Of a stretch of 64,000 bases of DNA, positions 52,127 to 61,600 are shown piece by piece. The stretch covers positions 2,232,001 through 2,296,000 of the forward strand of contig NZ_SMGE01000001.1 in assembly GCF_004339525.1 (NCBI RefSeq). The letters are read 5' to 3'. Numbering within the stretch: position 1 is the stretch's first letter; the number at the start of each line of letters is the position of its first letter. A program made the position numbers and the translations under genes. Origin of the DNA: Flavobacterium sp. 90. Its GTDB lineage: Bacteria > Bacteroidota > Bacteroidia > Flavobacteriales > Flavobacteriaceae. The notes beneath the pieces are model-generated. The model saw only the letters and a program-made list of their open reading frames with translations. It was not told where the DNA came from and ran no database searches.

Positions 52127-53580
52127 TTCAAAAAATTACGCTATCTGCATTTCGTATTATCCTTTTTTTTAGTATTTTATTATGTACTGAAACGAATTCC
52201 TATGCTCAGACCAAAAGTATAAACCCACAGGTTTTAGCGTTTGACAGGATTTGTGCAGATAATACTACGCAGTATAATGCCACTTTTACTTATGCTGGTT
52301 TTCCGGCAGGAACTGTATTTATCGTAGAGCTTTCAACGAATAATTTTACAACTATTGTGACTGCAAATACAATAGATGTTTCAGATCCTGCAGTCAATCA
52401 AAAAACTATAAAATTTAATGTTCCGTCAGATCTTCCGGGATCTGACACTTATAGTCTTAGAGTTTCAACTACAGGTTTTTCAAGTGCAAAGTTTGTTTCT
52501 TTTGGCTTAAAAACCTCTTTTCCAATTTATTACAAAGCGCACGATAGACAGTATACGATAAACAACTTTAACGGTACTGCAACTTTTTGTGCCGGTGGAA
52601 GTATTTTGTTAACAATCGATCAGGATTCTACAACTCCACCAAATGACTCTCCTCTTAAGTATAGTTTTTTGACCTATAACTGGTTTAGAGATAATGGTGT
52701 TTCTACACCACCAACACTTGTTGCAGGAGCGACAGGACCAAGTTATAATGTTACAACTCCGGGAGTATATTACGTAGAAACTAATTACGGAACTTGTACT
52801 TCTGAATCTTATTCCAACCGTGTTACTGTTTCTTCATCTTCATCTGGATCTTCTGTTATTATAGATTCAAGTTTAGGAAATCCTTTTTGTGCAAATGGTG
52901 ACGATACAATTTTAACGGCAACGGCGGGTAACAAATACCAATGGAAAAAAGACGGCGCTGTTATTACTGGAGCTACAAATCGTACTTATGCGACAAAAGA
53001 AGCTGGTAAATATAGCGTTGATGTTGATTTTGGAGGATGTGTTGCAACGGGATCAATTGATCTTAAAAGCAATGGTTTTAATGCAAGTATTGACGTTCCG
53101 GATGAGTACAAATTAAAAGAAGGTGAAATACTTGATGTTAACATTACTACAGATGCAACTAATCCAACTATTCAGTGGTTTTTAAACGGTAATGTTATAC
53201 CGGGAGCAACAGGAATTAGTTATAAAGTAGCTACAATTGGAAATTATAAAGCAGTAATTTCTCAAACTGCAGGATGCGTTGTTACTAAAGAGTTTGCTTT
53301 TAAAATTAAATCTGATACAGCATTAGTTACTGATGTTATTCCTAACATACTTAAATTAAGCGGAGCGAATCCTTATTGGAATATTCCGGATGTATATAAA
53401 AATGATACTACAAAAATTATTATCATAAGTTCAAATGGTGACAAGGTTCTGGATGTCGTGAATTACCAAGGTGATTGGCCCCAGACAGCAATAGATTTTA
53501 AAAATGTAAATCCAGTATATTACTATGTCATTCAATCCGACACAGGTGAAAAAAAAGGATCAATAACTGTGATAAAATAA
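52123..53580 (+). CDS. sprC: Gliding-motility protein SprC
   Basis: The 485-aa protein has a signal peptide (about 1-29, ending SYAQ). Two or three Ig-like beta-sandwich modules follow (with repeats of the type YQWKKDGAVITGATNRTY, core KDGAVITGATNRTY). A C-terminal segment with NPYWNIPDVYKND and YYYVIQSDTGEKKGSITVIK resembles a weak T9SS type B (CHU_C-like) sorting domain. The name rests on gene order and architecture shared with the sprB operon, not on a match I can compute. It overlaps the upstream gene by 4 bp and is 1 bp from sprD. Confidence 0.7.
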   Translation: MIQKITLSAFRIILFFSILLCTETNSYAQTKSINPQVLAFDRICADNTTQYNATFTYAGFPAGTVFIVELSTNNFTTIVTANTIDVSDPAVNQKTIKFNVPSDLPGSDTYSLRVSTTGFSSAKFVSFGLKTSFPIYYKAHDRQYTINNFNGTATFCAGGSILLTIDQDSTTPPNDSPLKYSFLTYNWFRDNGVSTPPTLVAGATGPSYNVTTPGVYYVETNYGTCTSESYSNRVTVSSSSSGSSVIIDSSLGNPFCANGDDTILTATAGNKYQWKKDGAVITGATNRTYATKEAGKYSVDVDFGGCVATGSIDLKSNGFNASIDVPDEYKLKEGEILDVNITTDATNPTIQWFLNGNVIPGATGISYKVATIGNYKAVISQTAGCVVTKEFAFKIKSDTALVTDVIPNILKLSGANPYWNIPDVYKNDTTKIIIISSNGDKVLDVVNYQGDWPQTAIDFKNVNPVYYYVIQSDTGEKKGSITVIK

Positions 53581-53581
53581 T

Positions 53582-56500
53582 ATGAAGAAAATTTTACTAT
53601 TCATAACTTTATTTTACGGTTTTTCAAATGCACTCTATTCTCAGGACAAAAATGAGAATGGAGTTGTTTCGTTTTCGTTACCTATAAGAAATTCTTTAAA
53701 GTTTAATAGATATTTAATCAACCCTGCATTCAGTTTTGTTCGTGAGACAAATGCCTATGCAAGTTTTTATAATAAAAGACAATGGGTGCAATTTGATAAT
53801 GCCCCACAAACTTATTTAGCCAATTATTCAGGTCGTTTTAGAGAGAATGAAGCATTTGCTTTTGGTCTTTTTCAGCAAAATTATGGTTTAATGACCGTGT
53901 TTGGAGGAATAGGAAACTTTGCTCATAATATCGTTTTGCAGGAAGACAGCAATCTAACTTTTGGTTTGAATGTAGGTTTTTACAAAAGCGGATTGGATCA
54001 GGGGAAAATAATCTCAGATGACCCAACTATTTTAAATGGTGATTATCCATCAAATATGTTGCTTACTGTAAATCCAGGAATTAACTACGGAACAGCATTT
54101 CTTGATTTTGGATTATCGATTAACAATTTAATCCTTTACAATTTTGGATCAGGAATCGTAAAAGACGATCCGGAAAGAGCAATAGAATTGCATGCAATGT
54201 ACACTGGATACATTGACAGCTATGGCTTTTTTGAAAGAAGTAAATTTTCGGGAATTGTAAAAACAGAAGTAAAAAAAGATAAAACAGTTCTTTCAGGTCT
54301 TGCCATGCTTACACTTCAGCAAGGAGTTTGGGCGCAAGCAGGTTATAATACATTATATGGAGTTTCAGCAGGATTAGGAGTTAATATTTCGCCAAGTATT
54401 GCGATCGAATACAACTACGAAAGAGGAATGGGTAATTTCTCAAATCTTGGCGGTTCTCATGAATTTGCTATTGCATATAAATTCAAAAACAGAAATTACT
54501 ATTACGGAGACGATGAAGAAGGTTCTCTTATAGATCCTGCAAAAGCAAAACCTGTTAAAGCGAAACCTAAACCGAGTACTCCGGTTACTCGTGTTGATGG
54601 AGCCGAAAAAGCAAGACTAGCTGCTGAAGCTAAGGCTGTTGCCGATGCAGAAGCGAAACAAGCAAGACTAGCAGCTGCCGAAAAAGTGAAGGCTGATGCC
54701 GAAGCTGCAGCAAAAGCAAAATTAGAAGCAGACAATAAAGCTAAAGCAGATGCTGAAGCTATCAAAATAAAATTAGCCGCAGATGCAAAAGCAAAAGCCG
54801 ATGCAGCAGCAGCAGCGCGAGCACAAACTGCAACTACAAACAGAGCAGTTGGTGCAGCACAAAAAACACAAGCACAATTAACAGCTGATAAAGCAAGAGC
54901 CGATGCAGAAGCGCGCAGAATTAAATTAGCTGCAGATAATAAAGCAAGAGTAGATGCCGCTGCAGCAGCAAGGGCACAAGCAATTGCAAACAAACCTGCA
55001 GGACCAGGTTCAACAGCACAAAAAACACAAGCGCAACTTGCAGCTGATAAGGCAAAAGCAGATGCAGAAGCTATGAAAGCGAAGTTGGCTGCAGATAAAT
55101 CTAAAGCAGACGCTGAAGCCGCAGCAAAAGCAAAAGCTGCTTCGCCACAAAAAACACAAGCGCAACTTGCAGCTGATAAGGCAAAAGCAGATGCAGAAGC
55201 TATGAAAGCGAAGTTGGCAGCAGATAAATCTAAAGCAGACGCTGAAGCTGCAGCAAAAGCAAAAGTTGCTGCGCCACAAAAAACGCAAGCACAATTAAAT
55301 GCTGAAAAAGCTCAGGCAGATGCAGAAGCAGCAGCTAAGAAATTAGAAGCAGATAATAAAGCAAAAGCAGATGCAGAAGCATTAAAAGTTAAACTAGCTG
55401 CAGATGCAAAAGCAAAAGCTGATGCCGCAGAAGCGAAACGTAAAGCAGATGCAAAAGCAAAAGCTGAAGCCGCAGATTTACAATCGATTTTGGCTGCAGA
55501 TGCAAAAGCAAAAGCAGACTCAGACGCATACCAGGCTAGATTGGCTGCAGAAGCGAAAATAAAGGCTGCTGAGGCAGTAAAAACAAAAGCGAGTATTGAT
55601 GCAGCAAACAAAGCAAAACTTGCCGCTGCTGCGAAAGCAAAAGCTGCAGAAGATGCTGCATTAAAAGAAAAATTAGCTGCTGATGCAAAAGCAAAAGTTG
55701 ATGCAGAAGCAAGACAAGCAAGACTTGCTGCAGAAGCAAAAGCAAAAGCCGACGCTGAAGCCTTAAAAATTAAACAAGCTGAAGATGCTAAAGCAAAAGC
55801 AGAAGAAGACATATTACAAGCTAAACTAGCCGCAGATGCAAAAGCAAAAGCTGACGCAGAAGCAATACAAGCAAAATTAGCTGCAGACGCAAAAGCGAAA
55901 GCTGATGCAGAAGCATTACAAGCTAAGTTAGTAGCCGACGCTAAAGCAAAAGCTGACGCTGACGCTCTAAAAGTAAAACAAGCTGCTGATGCAAAAGTAA
56001 AAGCTGATGAAGAAGCATTACAAGCAAAATTAGCTGCAGACGCAAAAGCGAAAGCTGATGCAGAAGCTCTACAAGCTAAATTAGTAGCCGACGCTAAAGC
56101 AAAAGCAGATGCTGAAGCTCTTAAAGTTAAACAAGCTGCAGACGCAAAAGTAAAAGCTGATGAAGAAGCACGTCAGGCAAAATTAGCTGTAGACGCAAAA
56201 GCGAAAGCCGATGCAGAAGCACTACAAGCTAAGTTAGCTGCAGACGCAAAAGCAAAAGCTGATGCAGAAGCATTACAAGCTAAACTTGCTGCAGATGCAA
56301 AAGCAAAAGCTGACGCAGAAGCATTACAAGCGAAGTTAGCTGCAGACGCAAAAGCAAAAGCTGATGCAGAAGCATTACAAGCTAAACTAGCTGCCGATGC
56401 AAAAGCAAAAGCCGACATGGAAGCTTTGCAAGCAAAATTAATAGCAGATGCGAGAGTAAAAGCTGATGCTGAAGCAACAGCAAAAGCGAAAGCTGATGCT

Positions 56501-58564
56501 GAAGCTAAAAAATTACAAGAGGCTGAAGATGCGCGTCAGGCAAAATTAGCAGCCGATGCAAAAGCCAAAGCTGACGCAGAAGCATTACAAGCAAAATTAG
56601 CAGCCGATGCAAAAGCAAAAGCTGATGCAGAAGCATTACAAGCAAAATTAGCTGCAGACGCAAAAGCAAAAGCAGATGCAGAAGCATTACAAGCAAAATT
56701 AGCTGCGGACGCAAAAGCGAAAGCTGATGCAGAAGCATTACAAGCTAAACTAGCAGCCGATGCAAAAGCAAAAGCTGACGCAGAAGCATTACAAGCAAAA
56801 TTAGCTGCCGATGCAAAAGCAAAAGCTGATGCAGAAGCATTACAAGCTAAACTAGCAGCCGATGCAAAAGCAAAAGCTGACGCAGAAGCATTACAAGCAA
56901 AATTAGCTGCAGACGCAAAAGCAAAAGCAGATGCAGAAGCACTACAAGCAAAATTAGCTGCAGACGCAAAAGCAAAAGCTGACGCAGAAGCATTACAAGC
57001 AAAATTAGCTGCGGACGCAAAAGCGAAAGCTGACGCAGAAGCATTACAAGCTAAACTAGCTGCAGACGCAAAAGCCAAAGCTGATGCAGAAGCATTACAA
57101 GCAAGACAAGCTGCTGAAGAAAAAGCAAAAGTTGAAGAAGAAGCTCGTCAGGCGAAATTAGCTGCAGACGCAAAAGCAAAAGCCGATGCAGAAGCACAAC
57201 AAGCTAAACTGGCTGCTGATGCTAAAGCGAAAGCTGATATGATTGCACTTCAGGCAAAATTATTAGCTGATGCAAAAGTAAAAGCAGATGCTGAGGCTAC
57301 TGCACAATTACAAGCAGAAGAAGAAGCTAGACAATTGCAATTAGCAGAAGAAGCACGTCAGGCGAAATTAGCTGCAGATGCAAAAGCAAAAGCTGATGCA
57401 GAAGCATTAAAAGCAAAATTAGCTGCAGATGCAAAAGCAAAAGCTGACGCAGATGCATTAAAAGCAAAACAAGCTACGGATGCAAAAGCAAAAGCTGAAG
57501 AAGACGCGATCAGAGCCAGACAAGCGGCTGAAGAAAAAGCCAAAGCTGATGCAGAAGCATTACAATTAAAATTAGCTGCAGATGCAAAAGCGAAAGCTGA
57601 TGCGGAAGCTTTACAAGCAAAATTAGCTGAAGAAGCTGAATTAAAAGCTAAGCTTGCTGCAGATGCAGCAGCTGCAAAAGCTGCTTCAGCTCCTAAAGAT
57701 GATACAGCAAAAGCAATTGATAATTTGGCTTTATCTATAGAAAATTCAGGAAAAGCACAAAGCGATATATTGGCACAGTTTAATGCGACAGTGGCTAACA
57801 AACAAAAAGACCTGAACGACTTAAAAGAAGAAAATGACTTAAGTGATAAAGGAATTTATAAAGAGCCTAAACCATTCAAAAGTGTTGCTGCAGAAAATAG
57901 TCAGTTAGAAGCATTAAAAAACCAACTTGCTGACGCAAACAGAATGCAAAAAGCAGAAATTGACAAGTTGACTAATTTATATAATGAAAGACTTAAAAAA
58001 GTACCGAATAAAAATGATGCTTTAAATAGAGCGTATCTGGAAAAAATAAACCAATTAAAAGCAGCACAAATAAAAGCAGAACAAGATAGTGCAGCATTAC
58101 TGGCAGATTTAGAACGTATTAAAGCAGAAACTGAAATCGAGAAAAAACGTAGAATTAAACGTGCCGCTTACGAAAATGATCAGGGAAGATATGCACAGGA
58201 CCTAGCAGCTCTAAAACGTATTAAGGAAACAACAAAACCAAGTAGTACGCCATTAACTGCAAACGATTTTGATTTTGGAGAAGATCAGTCAAACATGCAG
58301 ATTATTAAGAATATTAAAAATTCTGATAGTGGTTATTATTTGATTATCGCGGTTCACAGCAGTGCCGAAAAAAGAGATGAATTCCTTGCCAAAGCGGTTG
58401 CCGCAGGACGTACAGATGTTAATTTCTTTTATAATATAACAACAAGTAAATACTATATCTATTACGAGAAATTTGAAGGTTTATCTGAAGCAACTAAGGC
58501 ATTAGAAGCAAAAGGAAGCAAACCATATAATGGAAAAATGGCTATCGTAAAAGTTGAGAATTAA
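53582..58564 (+). CDS. sprD: Gliding-motility protein SprD: PorP/SprF-like domain fused to an Ala/Lys coiled-coil repeat and a SPOR-like end
   Basis: The 1660-aa protein starts with a signal peptide (about 1-21). A PorP/SprF-type outer-membrane domain follows (about 20-315: NRYLINPAFSFVRETN, GFYKSGLDQG, GGSHEFAIAYKF), with the AFSFV/YNKRQW start typical of the family. After a Pro/Lys hinge (about 317-335) come roughly 1,000 residues of TolA-like Ala/Lys/Asp repeats. Near residues 990-1175 the 17-residue unit ADAKAKADAEALQAKLA is repeated about 11 times almost without change. Residues about 1375-1590 form more helical coil, and about 1590-1660 form a SPOR-like end (GYYLIIAVHSSAEKRDEFL ... YYIYYEKF). 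It probably links the T9SS or outer membrane to the cell wall or motor. The name is by operon position. Confidence 0.7.
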   Translation: MKKILLFITLFYGFSNALYSQDKNENGVVSFSLPIRNSLKFNRYLINPAFSFVRETNAYASFYNKRQWVQFDNAPQTYLANYSGRFRENEAFAFGLFQQNYGLMTVFGGIGNFAHNIVLQEDSNLTFGLNVGFYKSGLDQGKIISDDPTILNGDYPSNMLLTVNPGINYGTAFLDFGLSINNLILYNFGSGIVKDDPERAIELHAMYTGYIDSYGFFERSKFSGIVKTEVKKDKTVLSGLAMLTLQQGVWAQAGYNTLYGVSAGLGVNISPSIAIEYNYERGMGNFSNLGGSHEFAIAYKFKNRNYYYGDDEEGSLIDPAKAKPVKAKPKPSTPVTRVDGAEKARLAAEAKAVADAEAKQARLAAAEKVKADAEAAAKAKLEADNKAKADAEAIKIKLAADAKAKADAAAAARAQTATTNRAVGAAQKTQAQLTADKARADAEARRIKLAADNKARVDAAAAARAQAIANKPAGPGSTAQKTQAQLAADKAKADAEAMKAKLAADKSKADAEAAAKAKAASPQKTQAQLAADKAKADAEAMKAKLAADKSKADAEAAAKAKVAAPQKTQAQLNAEKAQADAEAAAKKLEADNKAKADAEALKVKLAADAKAKADAAEAKRKADAKAKAEAADLQSILAADAKAKADSDAYQARLAAEAKIKAAEAVKTKASIDAANKAKLAAAAKAKAAEDAALKEKLAADAKAKVDAEARQARLAAEAKAKADAEALKIKQAEDAKAKAEEDILQAKLAADAKAKADAEAIQAKLAADAKAKADAEALQAKLVADAKAKADADALKVKQAADAKVKADEEALQAKLAADAKAKADAEALQAKLVADAKAKADAEALKVKQAADAKVKADEEARQAKLAVDAKAKADAEALQAKLAADAKAKADAEALQAKLAADAKAKADAEALQAKLAADAKAKADAEALQAKLAADAKAKADMEALQAKLIADARVKADAEATAKAKADAEAKKLQEAEDARQAKLAADAKAKADAEALQAKLAADAKAKADAEALQAKLAADAKAKADAEALQAKLAADAKAKADAEALQAKLAADAKAKADAEALQAKLAADAKAKADAEALQAKLAADAKAKADAEALQAKLAADAKAKADAEALQAKLAADAKAKADAEALQAKLAADAKAKADAEALQAKLAADAKAKADAEALQARQAAEEKAKVEEEARQAKLAADAKAKADAEAQQAKLAADAKAKADMIALQAKLLADAKVKADAEATAQLQAEEEARQLQLAEEARQAKLAADAKAKADAEALKAKLAADAKAKADADALKAKQATDAKAKAEEDAIRARQAAEEKAKADAEALQLKLAADAKAKADAEALQAKLAEEAELKAKLAADAAAAKAASAPKDDTAKAIDNLALSIENSGKAQSDILAQFNATVANKQKDLNDLKEENDLSDKGIYKEPKPFKSVAAENSQLEALKNQLADANRMQKAEIDKLTNLYNERLKKVPNKNDALNRAYLEKINQLKAAQIKAEQDSAALLADLERIKAETEIEKKRRIKRAAYENDQGRYAQDLAALKRIKETTKPSSTPLTANDFDFGEDQSNMQIIKNIKNSDSGYYLIIAVHSSAEKRDEFLAKAVAAGRTDVNFFYNITTSKYYIYYEKFEGLSEATKALEAKGSKPYNGKMAIVKVEN

Positions 58565-58695
58565 TAAGAATTAGATTTGAAGTTAGCCTTCTTTGTGAGT
58601 TAAGAAGGTTCATAATTATAAATGTTTAAGAGTGCTGTAATTTATTTTTTGATGCCCCTTGAAGAATAAAGTAAAAGCCAAAACAAAAGAAGACC
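58565..58695. other. Gap between sprD and sprB with a CTTCTT/AAGAAG hairpin
   Basis: 131 bp without a gene. A small CCTTCTT/AAGAAGG stem (about 58587-58607) has no T-run, so it may pause or stabilise the transcript instead of ending it. The distance is the largest inside the operon. Confidence 0.4.
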
Positions 58696-61600
58696 ATGAA
58701 AAAACCTACTACTATTTTTAAAACGTTAATTGCAGTTGTATTTTTATTGCTAAGTTTTTCTTCTCATGCCCAGTTGAGAAAAGGCTTTACGACTAGATAT
58801 ACAACCAGTTTGAATGGAGATATTCTAGTTATTGGAAACAATAGCTTAAATAGAGATAATGGCAAAGGACAACGGCCTCTTGACAATTATGATGATCAGG
58901 GTAGTGGAAGTAAGGTAAACGACAATTTCGATATGAAATATATTGATGTTGACAATGAGACTTCTTTTAACTCAAGTTATGCAACGTTAACAATTCCTCA
59001 GGCAAGTAAAAGTTGTTTCGAGATTGTATATGCTGCTTTATACTGGTCCGGAACCTATCAGGGTACTGATAGAAGTAAGATCAATCAGGTACGACTAAAA
59101 ACTCCTACAGCTACAGCTTATAAGGCTCTTACCGGAAGTGTACTTTGGGATGAAGGAGGTACGGGTGTTACGACACCTTACGGTTCATTGCCGTATGCTT
59201 GTTTTGTAGATATTACAGATGATGTTAAAGCGGCAATAGAAGGTATCTATACCGTAGCCGATGTAATGTGTTCTGAAGGTAAATTTTCTCCGGGAGGTAA
59301 CTCAGCAGGTTGGTCAATTTTTGTGATTTATAAAGATCCGTTATTGCCTAGTAAATACATTACCAGTTTTGATGGTTTTAGTATTATTAGAAGTAGTGAT
59401 CCACCATTAGATATTCCTATTTCCGGGTTTAGAACAAATCCTTTTGGAAACGTAAATGTAAAATTAGCATTTAGCGCATTAGAAGGTGATAATCAATTAG
59501 AAGGAGATGGTCTTCAAATTATAGGTGGAAAACCATCAAGTGTATGGGGTGCTATTTCTTCTTTAGCAAGACCAATTACACCAGCAGTACCTGCGGGAGG
59601 ACCTATTTGGAATCCTACGCCGGCTGTTCCGGCTAAACCCAACTTTTTTAATAGTACCATAACAGATGGTGATGTTATTATGGGAGGTCGTAAACCAAGT
59701 AGTAAAAACACATTAGGGTTTGATGCGGGTGTTGTAACTCTTGATAATAATGTAGGTGGGGTGCAAAATAGTGTCATGCAAAATGATGAAACGAGTGCTA
59801 CACTTAGAATCAATACGTCTCAGGATTCCTATTTCATGTTTTTTAATGCAATGTCGGTCGAAATTATTGCGCCAAAAATTGTACTTAGAAAGAATGTACT
59901 GGACAAAGACGATAACAATATTAATACTCAAACAGTAAGCCTGGATCAGGAACTTAGATATGAAATTAAGTTCAAAAATGAGGGTAACGATGATGCCAAA
60001 AATTTCACGATTACAGATGTTCTTCCTAATAACGTAATTTTTAACGGAACAAGTGACATTTTGGTCATGGATTCAAGAATTACTGCAGTTTATAATGCGG
60101 CAACAAGAACAATTGTATTTACAGTGCCGGATGCTTTGGTTACTGCAAAAGGAGCAGAGTACACACTTAAATTTAAAGTTAGAGTTGTAAAAGATTGTAA
60201 CGAATTAGTGGATGCTTGTTCTAATGAAATTAAAAATACTGCCATTTCTAAATACTATGGTGTAAAAAATACTACACCTGAAGGTTTTGGAGAAGGTAGT
60301 TATTCTAGTATATCTTCATGTAATGTAGGAGAGCCAACATCAACCAATTTCTTAGTAGGTATAGACAAATGTTTATTCAGCAGAGATGTTTCTTTATGTG
60401 GTACAGCTGTTTTAAAAGCAGCTAATGGTTATACTACCTATGTATGGAAAGATAAAAACGGAGTTGTTTTTGGAGGGAACAATCAATCAGTTACTGTAGA
60501 TAAGCCAGGTATTTATACTGTGGAAAACAGCGGAGCCGTAAATTGTAAACCTATTAAACAAACGTTTAATGTTATAGATTATTTGGCTAGCACAAATAAA
60601 AATCCAATTAAAGGAGACAATATTGATCCTGCAACAGGATTGGCGTATGGTTGCGTTAGAGATAACAAACCGTTTCCTAAAATATTCTTGTGTGGTCTAA
60701 ATGACAAGAGAATCATTGATACTCAGATCACAGGTGCCACAAGCATCACATGGCAAGAAACAAAAGATGTAACCCCAAGCACTAATCCGGATAGCTGTCC
60801 TTATGAAGGAGCGACAAACTGGACTACAATTGCAAACGGACCAACATTTACTGCAGACAGAGCTGGTGTATTCAGACTTGTTGTAAATTATGGTAATAAT
60901 ACATGTGTTGTTACATATTATTTTAATGTTTATCAAAACTTACTTGATGCTACTGCTAAGAAACAAGACATTGTTTGTAACACAAAAGGATCAATTACAG
61001 TAACAAATCCACTTCCAAATACAGGATATGTTTATAGTCTTGACGGAACAAATTATCAAGCATCAAATATTTTTAATAATGTTCCAAAAGGTTCTTATAC
61101 AGTAAATATAAAACAAACAGTATTAGAAGTTGGACAAATTTCTGCTTGTATATTTAAAGTAGATGTAAATGTTGAGCAACTTGATTTTACGACAAAGCTT
61201 GATGCAACACACCCGCTTTGTACTGGGGAGAAAGGAACTATAACGGCAACTATTAATAATGTGCCGGGGCAATACAAATTTATTCTTAGAAAGAAAGGTA
61301 GTACTGTCGAAATTCAAAACACAGGTCTTATAGATAATAACAGAACTATCTTTACAGGTGTTGATCCGGGAGTTTATCAGGTTTTAATGTCTACTGCCAA
61401 TAATGGATGTAATGTTATTCAGGAGATCGAAGTTTTTGATTATCGATTAACAGCTACTGCACAAGTTACTAAGACACTTACAGCATGTAGTGATGGAGAG
61501 ATTACAGTTAGTGTTACAGGAGGAACTCCAAGACCAGGTCCACCAACATATTATTTATATTATGTAAATGGAAATGCAAATTTTGTTACAAATCCAGTAA

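Noticed and set aside
54502-57801. Long minus-strand frames opposite the sprD repeat
   Set aside because: They are mirror images of the 17-residue repeat on the plus strand (Ala/Ser/Phe-rich), with no start context or domain. The repeat composition keeps several frames open.
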